A model generated the notes under the pieces. It was given only the letters and a program-made list of their open reading frames with translations. It was not told the DNA's origin and did no database searches. Of a stretch of DNA of 64,000 nucleotides, positions 9,846 through 21,141 are shown in pieces. The stretch's first letter is position 1, and each line of letters begins with the position of its first letter. The translations under genes and the position numbers were made by a program. Source of the DNA: Terfezia claveryi (lineage: Eukaryota; Ascomycota; Pezizomycetes; Pezizales; Pezizaceae); NCBI GenBank assembly GCA_015179025.1, contig WHUX01000191.1, forward strand, positions 1 through 64,000, read 5' to 3'.

Positions 9846-12800
9846 CCTGCCCAAAGTTATTTATCTTTGTTTGCATTTTCTTTGCCTACATCTATGTCTG
9901 TTGATGAGTCTCGCCTATTTGGTAAGCACTTCATTGTACCTATAACTGTCAAGTTCAATGATAAAACAGTGGTTACATTAGCTCTCATAGATTGTAGTGC
10001 TTCAGGAATAGCATTCATTGACTAGATCTTCGTCAGTAAAAATTCTATACTAACCTCCAAGCTAAAGACCCCCTACCTTCTTGATGTCATTGATGGCCGC
10101 CCTATCTCTTCTGGAGCCATTACCGACCTCGCGTACCTGCCCAGTGCCATGGGTGATTACTCGGAAGATCTTCCAATATTCATAACCAAGCTAAAGTACC
10201 CAATTGTCATTGGGATCCCCTGGCTTAGAATGCACAATGTATCAGTCAGCTTTGGCTCTTACACCTTACAATTCAATAGCCCTTATTGCTAAAAACACTA
10301 TAGAGATCCAAAAACCACTGTCACTGGGCTGTGTGCATTACCACCCTCGATAATGCACCCGACTCAGGTGGTACTCCTGCCTGCACATATTAATGCCCCC
10401 ATTCCCCCTGTTACTCCTATTCTTCTAGTTTCCCCGATATCCCCCGCTCTCGCAAAACCCCTGAATATTAACTTCATTGGAGAAGAGGCTTTTGCTTACC
10501 TTACCAGATAATATAAGCTCAAGGCACATACCCTTTCGATCTATGAAATTAACCTGGAGATTAACAAACTATGGCCCAAAGAGGAATAGAAATCCCTGGT
10601 CCCGGATAAATACTACGAGTTCATAAACCAATTCTCTAAGAAAGCCGCAGAAAAGCTTGCCCTCCACCGGCTATATGATCACACCATCCCCTTGTTGGAA
10701 GGCAAGACCCCTCCTTATGGACTATTGTATAGAATGTCTCGAGCAAAACTAGAGGCCTTGAAAAAGTACCTGGAGGAAAACCTCAACAAAAGCTTCATTC
10801 GGCATGGCTCTTCTTCAGCTGGTACACCCATGTTGTTTGTGAAGAAATCAGATGGCTCCCTTAGGTTGTGCATGGACTATTGTGGCCTGAATGAGATCAC
10901 AGTAAAGAACAGGTACCCCCTATTCCTAATCCAAGAAACATTAGCTAGGTTGTCCAAAGCAAAATGGTTTACCAAGCTAGACTTGAGAGGAGCCTACAAC
11001 CTGGTATGGATTGCAGAGGGTGAGGAATAGAAAATGGCCTTTTGTACCCAATATTACTATTTCGAGTATAACGTTATGCCTTTTGGGTTGACCAATACTC
11101 CAGCATCTTTCCAGTACTTTATAAATGACACCCTGCAGGACTTTCTGGATGTGTTCTGTATGGCCTATCTTAACGATATCCTCATTTACTCGGATTCCCT
11201 AGCTGAATACAAAATCCATGTCTGGCAAGTCCTGAAGAAACTGGAACAAGCTGGGTTATACTTCAAGCCAGAAAAATATGAATTCCATATGCAAGAGGTG
11301 AAGTATCTAGGATTAATATTAACCATGGATGGCATTAGGATAGACCTCGCAAAGGTTTCTGCAATCCAGGAGCAGGAAACTCCCACTAACCTCAAAGACG
11401 TCCAAGCCTTCCTAAGCTTGGCTAACTTCTGTCGTCGGTTTATATTGGGGTATTCAAAGATTGTAACACCCTTGACGGCCCTTACCAAGACAAAGATAGA
11501 AGTTGGAACTCCCCCAACCAAATCAATGAAAAGGGCCTTCTAGTGGAATCTAGCACCCCAGGCCGCCTTTGAGAATCTCAAAAAAGCCTTCTATTCAGCC
11601 CTGATCCTGGCCTATTTCGATCCTGATCATGAATGCATTATTGAAACCGATACCTCCAACTATGTCTCTATAGGAATCTTGTCCCAGAACGATGATAACA
11701 GCATTCTCTAGCCAGTAGTATACTTCTCTAAAAAGCACTTCCCGGTAGAGTGTAATTATAAGATCTATGACAAAGAATTAATGGCCATTATAAGAGCATT
11801 TGAGGAATAGAGACCATACCTAGAATTGGCAAAGGGGGTTCATCAGGAAAGAAAATAGTTTGTCTCCAGTGTCTCTAGAGACAGTATTGCCACTAGAGAC
11901 AAGGTGTGTCTCCACGATTGGCAGAATGTCTCCCAGTATCTCCTAGAGACACTGAGAGACACTGGGAGACATATGGGAGACACTCAGGAGACACCTAGGA
12001 GACATAAAAGACACAAAAGACACCAGAGACAACCCTGTCTCCTGGAGACACTACCTGGCGTCCCGATGCCACTTTTTTCTTGCTAATGTTATCGAGGTCC
12101 TCTCTGACCATAAAAACTTGGAGTACTTCATAACCACCAAATTGCTAAACTGCCGACAGACTAGGTAGTAGAAATTCCTCTCTTGGTTTAACTTCAAGAT
12201 CAGATACCACCCTGGAAAGGCTAAAGGCTGAAGTACCAGAATCAGATGGTACTGAAACCTGAAAATCTCGACCTCGCAGCCAATACCCTTACTGATGCCA
12301 ATGGTAATGTAGAAGATGGACTGGACCCCAGGGCAGACCTCCTTCGGCAGGTACGGCAGGCATATTCGGAGGACCCCCTAGTCAAGGAAATAGTCGCCAT
12401 AGTGGAATCTGGACAACGCCGTCACACCAAGATTTCCCTAGCCGAGTGCACTACTCAGGACGGCCTCTTATACCACCTAAACTGGCTCTATATACTGGAA
12501 GGGAACTTGTGCTTCAGCTTGATTGGGGAACACTATGACACTTTAGCCACTGGCTACCTTAGAGTAGCTAAGACCCTAGAGCTGCCAGCCAGGCAATACA
12601 CCTGGATCGATCAGCGGAAAGACATGGAAAGGTATGTATGGAACTGCCATACCTGTAAAAGATCGAAGTGTACCCACCACGCCCTCGACAGAACTTTGAA
12701 GCCCCTGGAGATCCCAGACAAGCCCTGGCAGTACTTAAACATAGATTTCATGATTAGGCTACCTGAGGACTGGGGATTCAATGCTATCCTGATAGTAGTG

Positions 12801-13799
12801 AACCGGCTAACTAAAATGAGGCACGTGATACCCTGTTGGAACACTTGCTTGGCCTCCGAGCTGGCTACTCTTTGCTTGAATAATATATTCCATTACCATA
12901 GCCTTCCTGAGTCAATAGTATCCGATTGAGGCTCTCAGTTCATGTTGGACTTCTAGAAATCATTCTGCAAGTTCCTGGGAATCAAAGTCCATCTGGCCAT
13001 GGTATATTACCCCCAGACCAATGGCCAATCAGAATGAATAAATGCCATCATAGAACAATACTTAAGGGCCTACACCAGCTATCAACAGAACAACTGGGTA
13101 TCATTGTTGGCCACCTATGAATACTCCACCAACAATCAATTCTTTGAGACCCTAAAGACCTCACCATTCCTAGCCAATTATGGATGGCACCCTCAGTTCG
13201 TGAACTCCCTAGCACCTCTGCGCAAGGTCAAGGAGAATGCTCTAGCCAAGGAGTTCGCCATGCAGATTTCTGAACTCCACTCTACTCTGAAGGCTGAGTT
13301 GGGTTATGCTCAGGTCAGGCAAGCAGAATATGCCAATGGGTCTAGGTTACCAGCCCCCAAATACCAACCAGGAGACAAGGTATAGCTCTCTAGCAGACAC
13401 TTCCGAATGGAACAATCCTTTCGCAAGTTGGATCACAAGTTCCTAGATTCCTATAAGGTGTTAGTAGCTGTGGGCACTTATGCTTATCGGCTGAGGTTTC
13501 CCAAGGATATCTAGCGCCATCCGGTCGTTTATGTCTCGGAGATCGAGCCAGCCACCGATGATCCCCTTCTTGGGCAAAAGCACCCCCCACCTCCTCCAGT
13601 GGTAATTACAGGTAAAGAGGAGTGGGAGGTTGAGGAGGTACTAGACTCAAGGAAATGCTATAGACAAGTTCAGTATAAGGTCAAGTAGTTAGAGGATGAG
13701 GAGGCTACCTGGCAACTCACAGAGGATTTGGAGAATGTACAGGACCTTGTTAGCCTGTTTCACCAATGATACCCGAGGAAGCTTCGCTCAGTCAACTGA
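9808..13799 (+). pseudogene. Gypsy A pol, degenerate
   Basis: Pol in the -1 frame after gag. Order: retropepsin (ALIDCSASG), reverse transcriptase 10690-11540 ([43 protein letters not shown]), RNase H around 11600-11840, integrase about 12390-13390 with zinc finger and DDE blocks, and a C-terminal chromodomain (EEVLDSRK..., ATWQ) at 13620-13770. The active site reads YLND instead of YLDD, so the first catalytic Asp is lost through a G-to-A change. Many in-frame TAG and TGA codons remain where elements B and C have Trp, Arg or Gln. The gene is dead. Confidence 0.8.
11841..12088 (+). mobile_element. 248-bp non-autonomous Plavaka derivative (MITE)
   Basis: It begins CATCAGGAAAG and ends CTTGCTAATG, an imperfect inverted repeat, and interrupts the RNase H region of Gypsy A. 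Removing it together with one TT (or GTT) restores exactly the length of the same site in Gypsy C (GGCAAAGG..GTTATCGAGG), so a 2-3 bp target duplication is likely. The inside is almost entirely GGAGACA/TGTCTCC words. The right 50 bp match the right end of the large Plavaka element at 9660-9715. There is no coding capacity. Confidence 0.7.
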
Positions 13800-13939
13800 T
13801 GTTATGACTCTGTGTCTTTGTTGTGGTTTGGAGTTGGGGTTGTTGTTTTTAGCCTTGTTGTTATTTTCTGTATTGATTTTGCCGGTTGTCATGCCCAGGC
13901 CTCCTAGTCGCTAGAGCTCCAGCCTAAAAGGGGGGATAG

Positions 13940-14418
13940 TGTCACAACCGTGTACTCAGTTGTCCTTGCTATCACCTGTGATACAGGTGATGGGTTATTA
14001 CTATTGTTGTCTTTGTCATCACCTGCGATCGTAGGTGATGGGTTATTGTTATCATTACCTTGCTTGGCTTCCGAGGTAGGGAAGCTTATTTCCCCCATTG
14101 CCCTGACCGAGTTATGTATATATAGAGCCTGTCCCTCATACTGTCATTGGATCCTCATCCAATGTCTTATATACCAAATACAGGACCCTGCTTCTCCCAG
14201 CGCTTGTGCACCTCTCTTATTCACCTCCTTGTCTCGTAAACAGCTCTACAGCCCTGCTGCCTTCTACTACTTCCGTGTGCCTCTCTCGCCCTCACCCTTG
14301 CCCCCATCCTAGCCTTTTCCCCTAGTCACAAACGTAGCATTCCTACATGTATATTACCCTAGCCTTACTCTTGCTTCGGTGTACCCCTTGGTCGCCTTGT
14401 GTCTACAGCCATCGTTAG
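13940..14418 (+). repeat. 3' LTR of Gypsy A
   Basis: It begins TGTCACAACCGTG directly after a polypurine tract (AAAAGGGGGGATAG, 13926-13939) and ends near ATCGTTAG, where the minus-strand Gypsy D sequence resumes. It is of the same type as the LTRs of element B and the solo LTR at 38281. Confidence 0.8.
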
Positions 14419-16966
14419 ATCTTCAAGGCAATTTGGAGAACTATTTTGCCTTTGAAAGCTCAGCTAATGTCTCCTGAATCAATGGTAGAGGGTACCTATT
14501 TTTAACTATTATTTAATTTAGGCTAGGATAATTAATACACAACTAGAGAGAGCTATCTAACTTCTTCATAAATAGTACAGGGACAACTACTAGTAAGGAG
14601 ATATAGTAAATAGAGCTTTTGTTGAGGTTTTCCTCTAAGAATCTTTTCAAAGCTTTTAGTTCTACTTAGAACATTCTGTAGAAAGGTCTATAAGGCGGAG
14701 TCTTGCTCTCTACTATTGGAATTATATAGTTATATGCTTAATAAGAGGCTAGCTTTTCTGCTACTTTTTCCAAGAATAGGTTAATAAACTCGTAGTATTT
14801 GTCTGAGACTAGAAATTTCCACTTATTCTTAGACCTTAACTTAAAAAATCTCTAGATTGATCTCATAAATTGAGTGTATATACCTTGAGCTTATACCATT
14901 TGATGAGGTAAGTGAAAGCTCCTACTCTGATAAATTTAATATCTAGAGGTTTTGTTAGAGTGAAGGATATTGAGAAAATAAGAGTAATAAGGGGAATAGG
15001 AGGTATAAAAGGAATAGTAGTATCAATGTATTCCATTGAATTTACCACCTTAGATCGGTAGATAATAGCAGGTAGTAATATATACAATTTAGTAATAGTG
15101 GTCTTCATCTATAGTAGTTTTTATAGTAAGGCCTCTTAAACTACAGGGTATAAGAGCCAAAGCTAACTAATATATTATATATTCTAAGTTATAGAATTCT
15201 AAGGACAATTAGATATTTGAGCTTTATGACAAATACAAGGAGGCTTTCAAAGTCATCTCCAATCTGGACAGAAGTACATATAATATCAATAATAGCTTTA
15301 GAAAAGATAGGTTAGCTATCAATAATATTAAGGAGGTATGGAGTCTTAAGCTTAGAGATAAATATAGCATATATCTTAATAAAAGCTTAGTCAATAAAGG
15401 GAATTCCTGAGGCTCTACAGTCTATGAAAGCTGATATAATAAGTATTTTACTATTAAAAGATATTATGATAAGTATAATAAATGCTCACCAAATAGGTAA
15501 GACTCATTAATAGACATAGAAGAAATAGAAAAAGACAATAAAGACAGATAACCTAATATAAGTCCCTTACTAGTATTAATAACTAGGCAAGGGACAGAGC
15601 TTGTTCCAACTTATTTATATCTTTGATTCTGGATTTAGAGATAGTGTAGATAGCTATTAAGTAGTTTTTATAAAGGAGATATACTATGATAAAATAGTCT
15701 TCTATCCTATACATAATATATAAATCCTGAGTATAGTAATAGTCCCTTTCCTTTTAGGTAAGACAAGGCCTACCTGCTGACAGGTCTATAGAAATAGTCC
15801 TACCTACTACTAGGAAAGGGTACACAGGCTTGTTGACTAGTGTGGGTTATTGATGTTATTAGGTACATACTATTAGAAAGTTTATATGAGAAGTTAAGGT
15901 TGTGAGTATCTTTTGAAGGTCTCTGAGTACTACTTTCTACTATTTTACCTAGCTAGCTTACTTAATAAGTTCTTCCAGAGTCTTAGCTGGTAGATAGTAG
16001 ATAAGAGCCTTTTTTAACTCAAAGGTAAGCCCATCTTTAAACTAATCAAGCTTAGCTTTATTATTATAATTTAGCTCTACTACTAGTATAAAAAACTTGA
16101 CAATATCAGTTGACAGTTTAGTATATTTTTGCTTAAGATCTTGTAAGGCCCTGCTGGCAGTTCCTTTAGGATCCAGGTCTCTAAAGGCTCAATATAGGAT
16201 TACTATTAGAACTGAGATATCTACTAAATCAATCCCAATTACCTTAATAAAGGACTTTACCTAATTCATAGTCTTACCTTTTAGTAGGCTATAGATATAT
16301 GAGAGCTAGTGGTATAGATAGTAGGAAACTTCCCTAAGTCTCTAGAGAGTTTTATTTGTATAAAGCTTTTCTATACTCATAACTAGACCTAGTCCATATT
16401 AAATTTAAGTAGGATTGGTAGGTCTTATATTTTCTAGTTTTTTTGACTATTAGCTAGGTCTACAATATAAGTCAGTCTCTAGATGGTTATCCTATTCTCT
16501 ACTGCATCTTCTTAGAAGAGGATTATTTTAGCTTCAGCTTCTCAGATTCACCTTTTAGCTTTCTAAAGATCTACTTCTTATTATTTACTAATAGTATAAT
16601 TATTTGTAAATATTTTGATCACTGTTTATTAGTATATAAATAGTTCTATTGAGTCTGATAGGATTGGATATACCCTCTAGGCTGCAAATCTATTAGTGAG
16701 TAATAGAATATTTATAGATATTGTACTAGTTGGTCTAAAAGATCTAATATAGTATAATGAGAGCTTTGGAAACAAAGTGACTAAGGGGTATACTAGAGCA
16801 AGAATAAGGCTAGGGTAAGACATATATAGAAATACTATATATATAACTAGGGGAAGGCTGGGACTAGAGATGAGAATAAGAGGTAAGTGGCTAAGAATAA
16901 AAGATATATAGAAGTAGTTACTGTATATATTAGAGGGAGATAGCTATGCTATAGAGTTGTTCATAC
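14419..16966 (-). mobile_element. Gypsy D relic, heavily RIP-mutated
   Basis: Read on the minus strand, this follows element B from inside reverse transcriptase through protease and gag to the 5' LTR. Matching points on the plus strand are CTCAGCTAATGTCTCCTGAAT (14461), the gag-pol stem-loop (15563-15594) and an LTR beginning at about 16752 (GAGAGCTTTGGAAACAAAGTGACTAAGGGG). The copy is cut off on the left by Gypsy A and on the right at about 16966 inside the LTR. Almost every CpA or TpG of the relatives is now TpA, and no frame survives. The stem arms TCCCTT/AAGGGA are still visible but the slippery site is lost. Confidence 0.75.
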
Positions 16967-18289
16967 ATTAAAAAGATTTTAGCTTGTGTTGTATGTACAG
17001 CATACACATAATGCCAATTTACAAAACTCTATATTATAACAAGATTTTTCTCATATTACACACTTCCTACAATACTGATATTTACAATTTAATCTCATCT
17101 CACACTCTTACAATATGTAATTAGATATTATGTGCCCCATTTCTAATATTTTCCTCTTCATATATCCACTTACAATACTCTTTTACCTAACTCAATATTA
17201 TAATTACGAGCCTATTATATATGACCTTTAGAAGGTAGACTAGTTCCTTCTCACATTGTGATTACAAGCTCATTACCTGTAACCATCTGAAGGCACAATA
17301 CCCCCTCCTAATTGTTATCATTAATACTACACTTTTTTACTCTCACACTTGAATTTTATATATTTCTAAAAATATCATGATTCTCATAATAATATCTAAA
17401 TTTAGCTAAATAAATAACTATGATTATACTTCTAAAATTGCTATGCAAATAGCTCATATATCCAACTATGTATATAGTCCTAGAAATTAGTATACAAATA
17501 GTCTATATGCTCGTATATAAATAGGCTTAGAAACTAGCATGCAAATAGCTCACATATTATAGTCCTAGAAGTCAGTAACCAAATAGCTTAGAATTTAGTA
17601 TCCAAATAGCCCTAGAAATCAGCGTGCAAATAGCTCATATATCCAACTATATAAAGTAGCCTAGAATTCACTATCTAAATTAGCTTGAAATCTACTATCT
17701 AAATTAGCCTAGAATTTACTGTGCAAATCAGCTTAGAATTGAATGAGCAAATCAGCCTAGAATCATGTAAGCAAATTAGCTTAGAAAAGTGAATAAATCA
17801 GCTGGGAATCAAGTGAGCAAATCAGCCTAAAATCAAGCAAGTAAATCAGCCTAGAATTAAGTAAGCAAATTAGCTTAGAATTGAGTGAGCAAATCAGCTT
17901 AGAATCGAGTGAGCGAATCAGCCGAGAATCTAGCAAGCAAATCAGGCTAGAATTGAGCAAACAAATCAGCCAGGAATCAAGCAAGCAAATCAGTCAAGAA
18001 TTGAGCAAGCAAATTAGCCAGTAATTGAGCAAGCAAATCAGCTAAAAATTGAGCAAGTAAATTAGCCTAGAATCGAGTGAGCAAATCAGCTAAAAATTTA
18101 GTGTGCAATTAAGCAAGAAAATAAGCAAGAAAATGAGCAAGTACAAAACTTCTATATAGTGGTGCTAATAAGCAGAGAAATTAGTATATATTGAATAATA
18201 GGAAAAAAACTTTAAGTCCTAGGTAGCCACACTTTTGAAGTAGAGTACCCATGCACCCCCTATTCTCACAAGCCCCCTAATGTACAATC
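16967..18289. other. AT-rich region with a 24-bp minisatellite
   Basis: No gene is supported. The left third is AT-rich unique sequence. From about 17440 to 18150 a degenerate tandem repeat appears (separate entry). The right end is the target of the Copia insertion. Confidence 0.5.
17440..18150. repeat. Minisatellite, 24-bp unit
   Basis: The unit is close to AAGCAAATCAGCCAGGAATC plus AAGC, repeated about 20 times and becoming irregular to the left. The open frame across it (17984-17781, minus) is only an 8-residue repeat (LICLLNSR-like) and I do not call it a gene. Confidence 0.7.
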
Positions 18290-18934
18290 TGTTGACAATA
18301 ATCATTTCCTTTCAATATAGTTAAGTATTTCCATACAATATATTATTCTCTCTCATGATTACTTCCACATCATGCTAATACCTAATATAGACACTTACTA
18401 CCTGATTAAGGACTTCTGTATTATTTCGTTCATATGTCATTTACATGTTCTTAATATCGTTGCTTACTTTCCTAACTTAGTATCTATTATTGTTGCATGA
18501 TGCTGCTTTACTACTTAAGGTTACTACTTACTTGTCTCAGTTATCATGACTTAACAATTACTACTTCTATAACTTTCTGTTATATTTGTTGACTCATATT
18601 ATTGTCTCAGTCGCACATCTCTATATATTTCTTTATTCATATGTACATGATATACTATTCTTAGATTACATAACTTAAACTTTTTTACTAGATTCTTACT
18701 CTCAACTCATACTATTATATACGCGTTTCCTACTCTTATATCTAGTTCTATATACTTCTCGATTAAACTCAATAGACTGTCTACTCTCAATCCAGTTCTA
18801 CCATTTACTCTCTCACACTTCTGCTCGATCGCATTTCTGCTCAATTGTACTCTCTACTTAATAGTACTACTGTCTACTGCTACTACCTCTGTAATTACTA
18901 CCATGATATCTTCGCTCATAGTAATCTTTCAATA
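18290..18934 (+). repeat. 5' LTR of Copia, followed by primer site
   Basis: 645 bp, starting TGTTGA and ending CAATA (probably TCAACA before a CpA-to-TpA change, which would make a perfect 6-bp inverted terminus). Immediately after it, GGTTATGAGCCTGG (18935-18948) resembles the half-tRNA initiator-Met primer site usual for Copia elements. Confidence 0.85.
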
Positions 18935-19081
18935 GGTTATGAGCCTGGAATAGTTCAGGACAACTCGATAACAGTCTCTTATTCACCTTCCCTCCCAAAT
19001 ATATCTATACAATTGCATCTGATTCAGAATCTAGTTCTGGTGGTAAAGGAAAGGCTGTACTATCTATCTTCTAACCCCTGA

Positions 19082-20434
19082 AAGACTTCAAGCCTATTCC
19101 AGTCAAACTCGACAATATTAAGTTACTTACAGGCAAAGATAACTATAAAGACTGGGCTGATACTGTCAAGATGATTATGAGAGACATGAGTTGTAAGAAC
19201 CTTGTTATTGAAGGACTTAAACCTGTGACAGATACGATACAAGAAGAGAAAGAACTCTTCACAGCAATAGAAAATCAAGCTATCCTCATGCTAATACAGG
19301 TTATCAGCAAACCTATACTAAAGGTCTTCTCTAAGTTTAATTCACTATATAAAATCTGGACTTAACTCAAAGACCAGTATTACTGTGATACTTTATTCTC
19401 TTTTATATATCAACTGCATACACTTTTCAGCTTAGCCTCAACCTACACTCCTACTACCTCCTTCTCAGATTTCATTAAGCAATATGAGACTAAGTAGTCT
19501 TGACTTTACTCTCTCACTGGCTCATTAGATGAATATTGCAAATCCCTCCACACTTTCCTTGACAAGGACAAAGCCAAAAGAGATATCCTCTTCTCATTCC
19601 TCGTCAAACATTACTAATATAGTGGACAATCTCTCAACCAAGTCTGACCTCACCTATGCCAATGCAAAACTATGCCTTCTCTCTATTGGTTCCGAAATTG
19701 AAAAGTGAGATACTGCTCTCTTTGCCTTCTTCAAGAAGAAAGGCAAGCCTTAACAGTAGCAATCACAACAATAGAATAGCGGCTCCAATGTGGAATGCAC
19801 CTACTGTAAGAAGCATTAACTTGGTAAATATACAGGTTATATATAGTAGAAATGCTAGAAGTTAAAGAAGTTAAATGAGGATAAGAAGAAGGATAAAAAG
19901 AAGGAAGATAAGAAGGAATAGGCTCTTATTATTGGTAGCTCTGGCAGCTCCAAGGACGAGGCTCTCAGTATCAGTAACCCATCCTGAAAAACCATCTGGA
20001 AATTCGATACAGTATGCAGTACTCATATGACCAATGATATAGAACACTTCGAGAACTTTTCAGAGGATAATGGAACTATAGAAGGAGCTGGCAATAATCT
20101 CCTCAAAGCTAAAGGAAAAGGGACAGTCTTTCTTAACTGTCTACTCCCTAACAGTTCTACTTCCACTGAATATTTTGTCAATATTGGATATGTTCCTTCT
20201 CTTGGTCACTCACTATTTTCTTAAAATACTGTTGGATCTTGTCTCTCCACTTTTTCAACAAACTCTGGGTTTTATGTTATGAAAAAAGACAATGATTCTG
20301 TATTATTTATGGTAGAATTTGTTGGAAGTCTCCCATTTATTATTGAGTCAAATAAAAAGGCATTAGTTTCCTCCTCTCAAAAAACAATTGATCACTGGCA
20401 TCAGTTATTCAGTCATCAAGCTATTACTGTCCTT
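19082..20434 (+). pseudogene. Copia gag and protease, first part of polyprotein
   Basis: The reading frame KDFKPIPVKLDN...LLTGKDNYKDWADTVKM is a Copia gag (UBN2-like) N-terminus. A damaged zinc knuckle (CTYCKKH...C) lies near 19800. Protease follows near 20000 (WKFDTVCSTHMTND; the usual D-S/T-G is changed to DTV), and the GAG-pre-integrase motif DHWHQLFSHQAIT ends at the Gypsy B insertion. TAG and TAA occur throughout where Gln or Trp would be expected. The remaining part resumes at 26717. Confidence 0.75.
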
Positions 20435-21001
20435 TGTAACGAGGGCTCTGGGGGACAAGGCGACCAAGGGGTACACCGGGGAAGTGGCAAGGGGCAATCG
20501 CACATGTAGGAGCACTACGTGTGTGATCGGGGGAAAGGCTAGAGTAAGACACATGTAGGAATGCTACGTATGTGACCAGGGGAAGACTAAGACGGGGGCA
20601 AGGGCAAGAGGCAAGAGGCAGAGAGAGGCAGAGGGCAAGGGACACGGGACACGCGGAAGCAGTTGCCGCATATGTCAAGAGAGGCAGCTGTACTGTAGAG
20701 TTGTTTGTTCGAGACAAGGATGTGCACAAGGGAGGTGCACCAGCGCTGGGGGAAGTAAGGTCCTGTATTGGGTATACAAGATGTTGGATGGGGATCTAAT
20801 GACAGTACGAGGGACAGGCTCTATATATACATAACCCGGCCAGAGCAATGGGGGAAATAAGCTTCCCTATCTCGGAAGCCAAGCAAGGTAATGATAACAA
20901 TAACCCATCACCTGTGATCGTAGGTGATGACAAAGACACCAATGGCAATGACCCGTCACCTGCAATCGCAGGTGATGACAACTGAACACACGGTTGTTAC
21001 A
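20435..21001 (-). repeat. 3' LTR of Gypsy B
   Basis: 567 bp; ends TGTAAC...GTTACA. It holds two copies of the palindrome CACCTGCGATCGCAGGTG (mutated here) near 20915 and 20957, a TATA run at 20822, and CACATGTAG/CTACGTGTG inverted repeats near 20500. Confidence 0.9.
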
Positions 21002-21141
21002 CTATCCCCCCTTTAGGCTGGAGCTCCAGTGACTAGGAGGCCTGGGCACGATAACCGGCAAAATCAACACAGAAAACCACAACAAGGGTAGAAACAAGAA
21101 CCCCAACTCCAAACAACAACAAGAATGCAAAAGGTCTGACA

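Larger units (their letters stand above)
9716..14418 (+). mobile_element. Gypsy A, chromovirus, 5' part missing
   Basis: An LTR retrotransposon of the Gypsy (chromovirus) type. It runs from the last Cys of the gag zinc knuckle through protease, reverse transcriptase, RNase H, integrase and chromodomain to a 3' LTR. It is interrupted by the large Plavaka element at 9715/9716 and by a 248-bp element at 11841-12088. A segment of the linker after RNase H (GKAKG to LKYQNQ, near 12230) is deleted relative to B and C. RIP-type stops are frequent (Trp to TAG at 11029, 11541, 11808 and others). Confidence 0.85.

Noticed and set aside
17781..17984. Leucine-rich repeat protein on the minus strand
   Set aside because: The frame only reflects the 24-bp minisatellite; neighbouring units have stops in every frame.
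20424..20729. Frames of 60-190 codons inside the LTRs (for example 20729-20424, 26691-26113, 29810-30340)
   Set aside because: They are open frames over LTR sequence, repeated in each LTR copy, and do not code known proteins.
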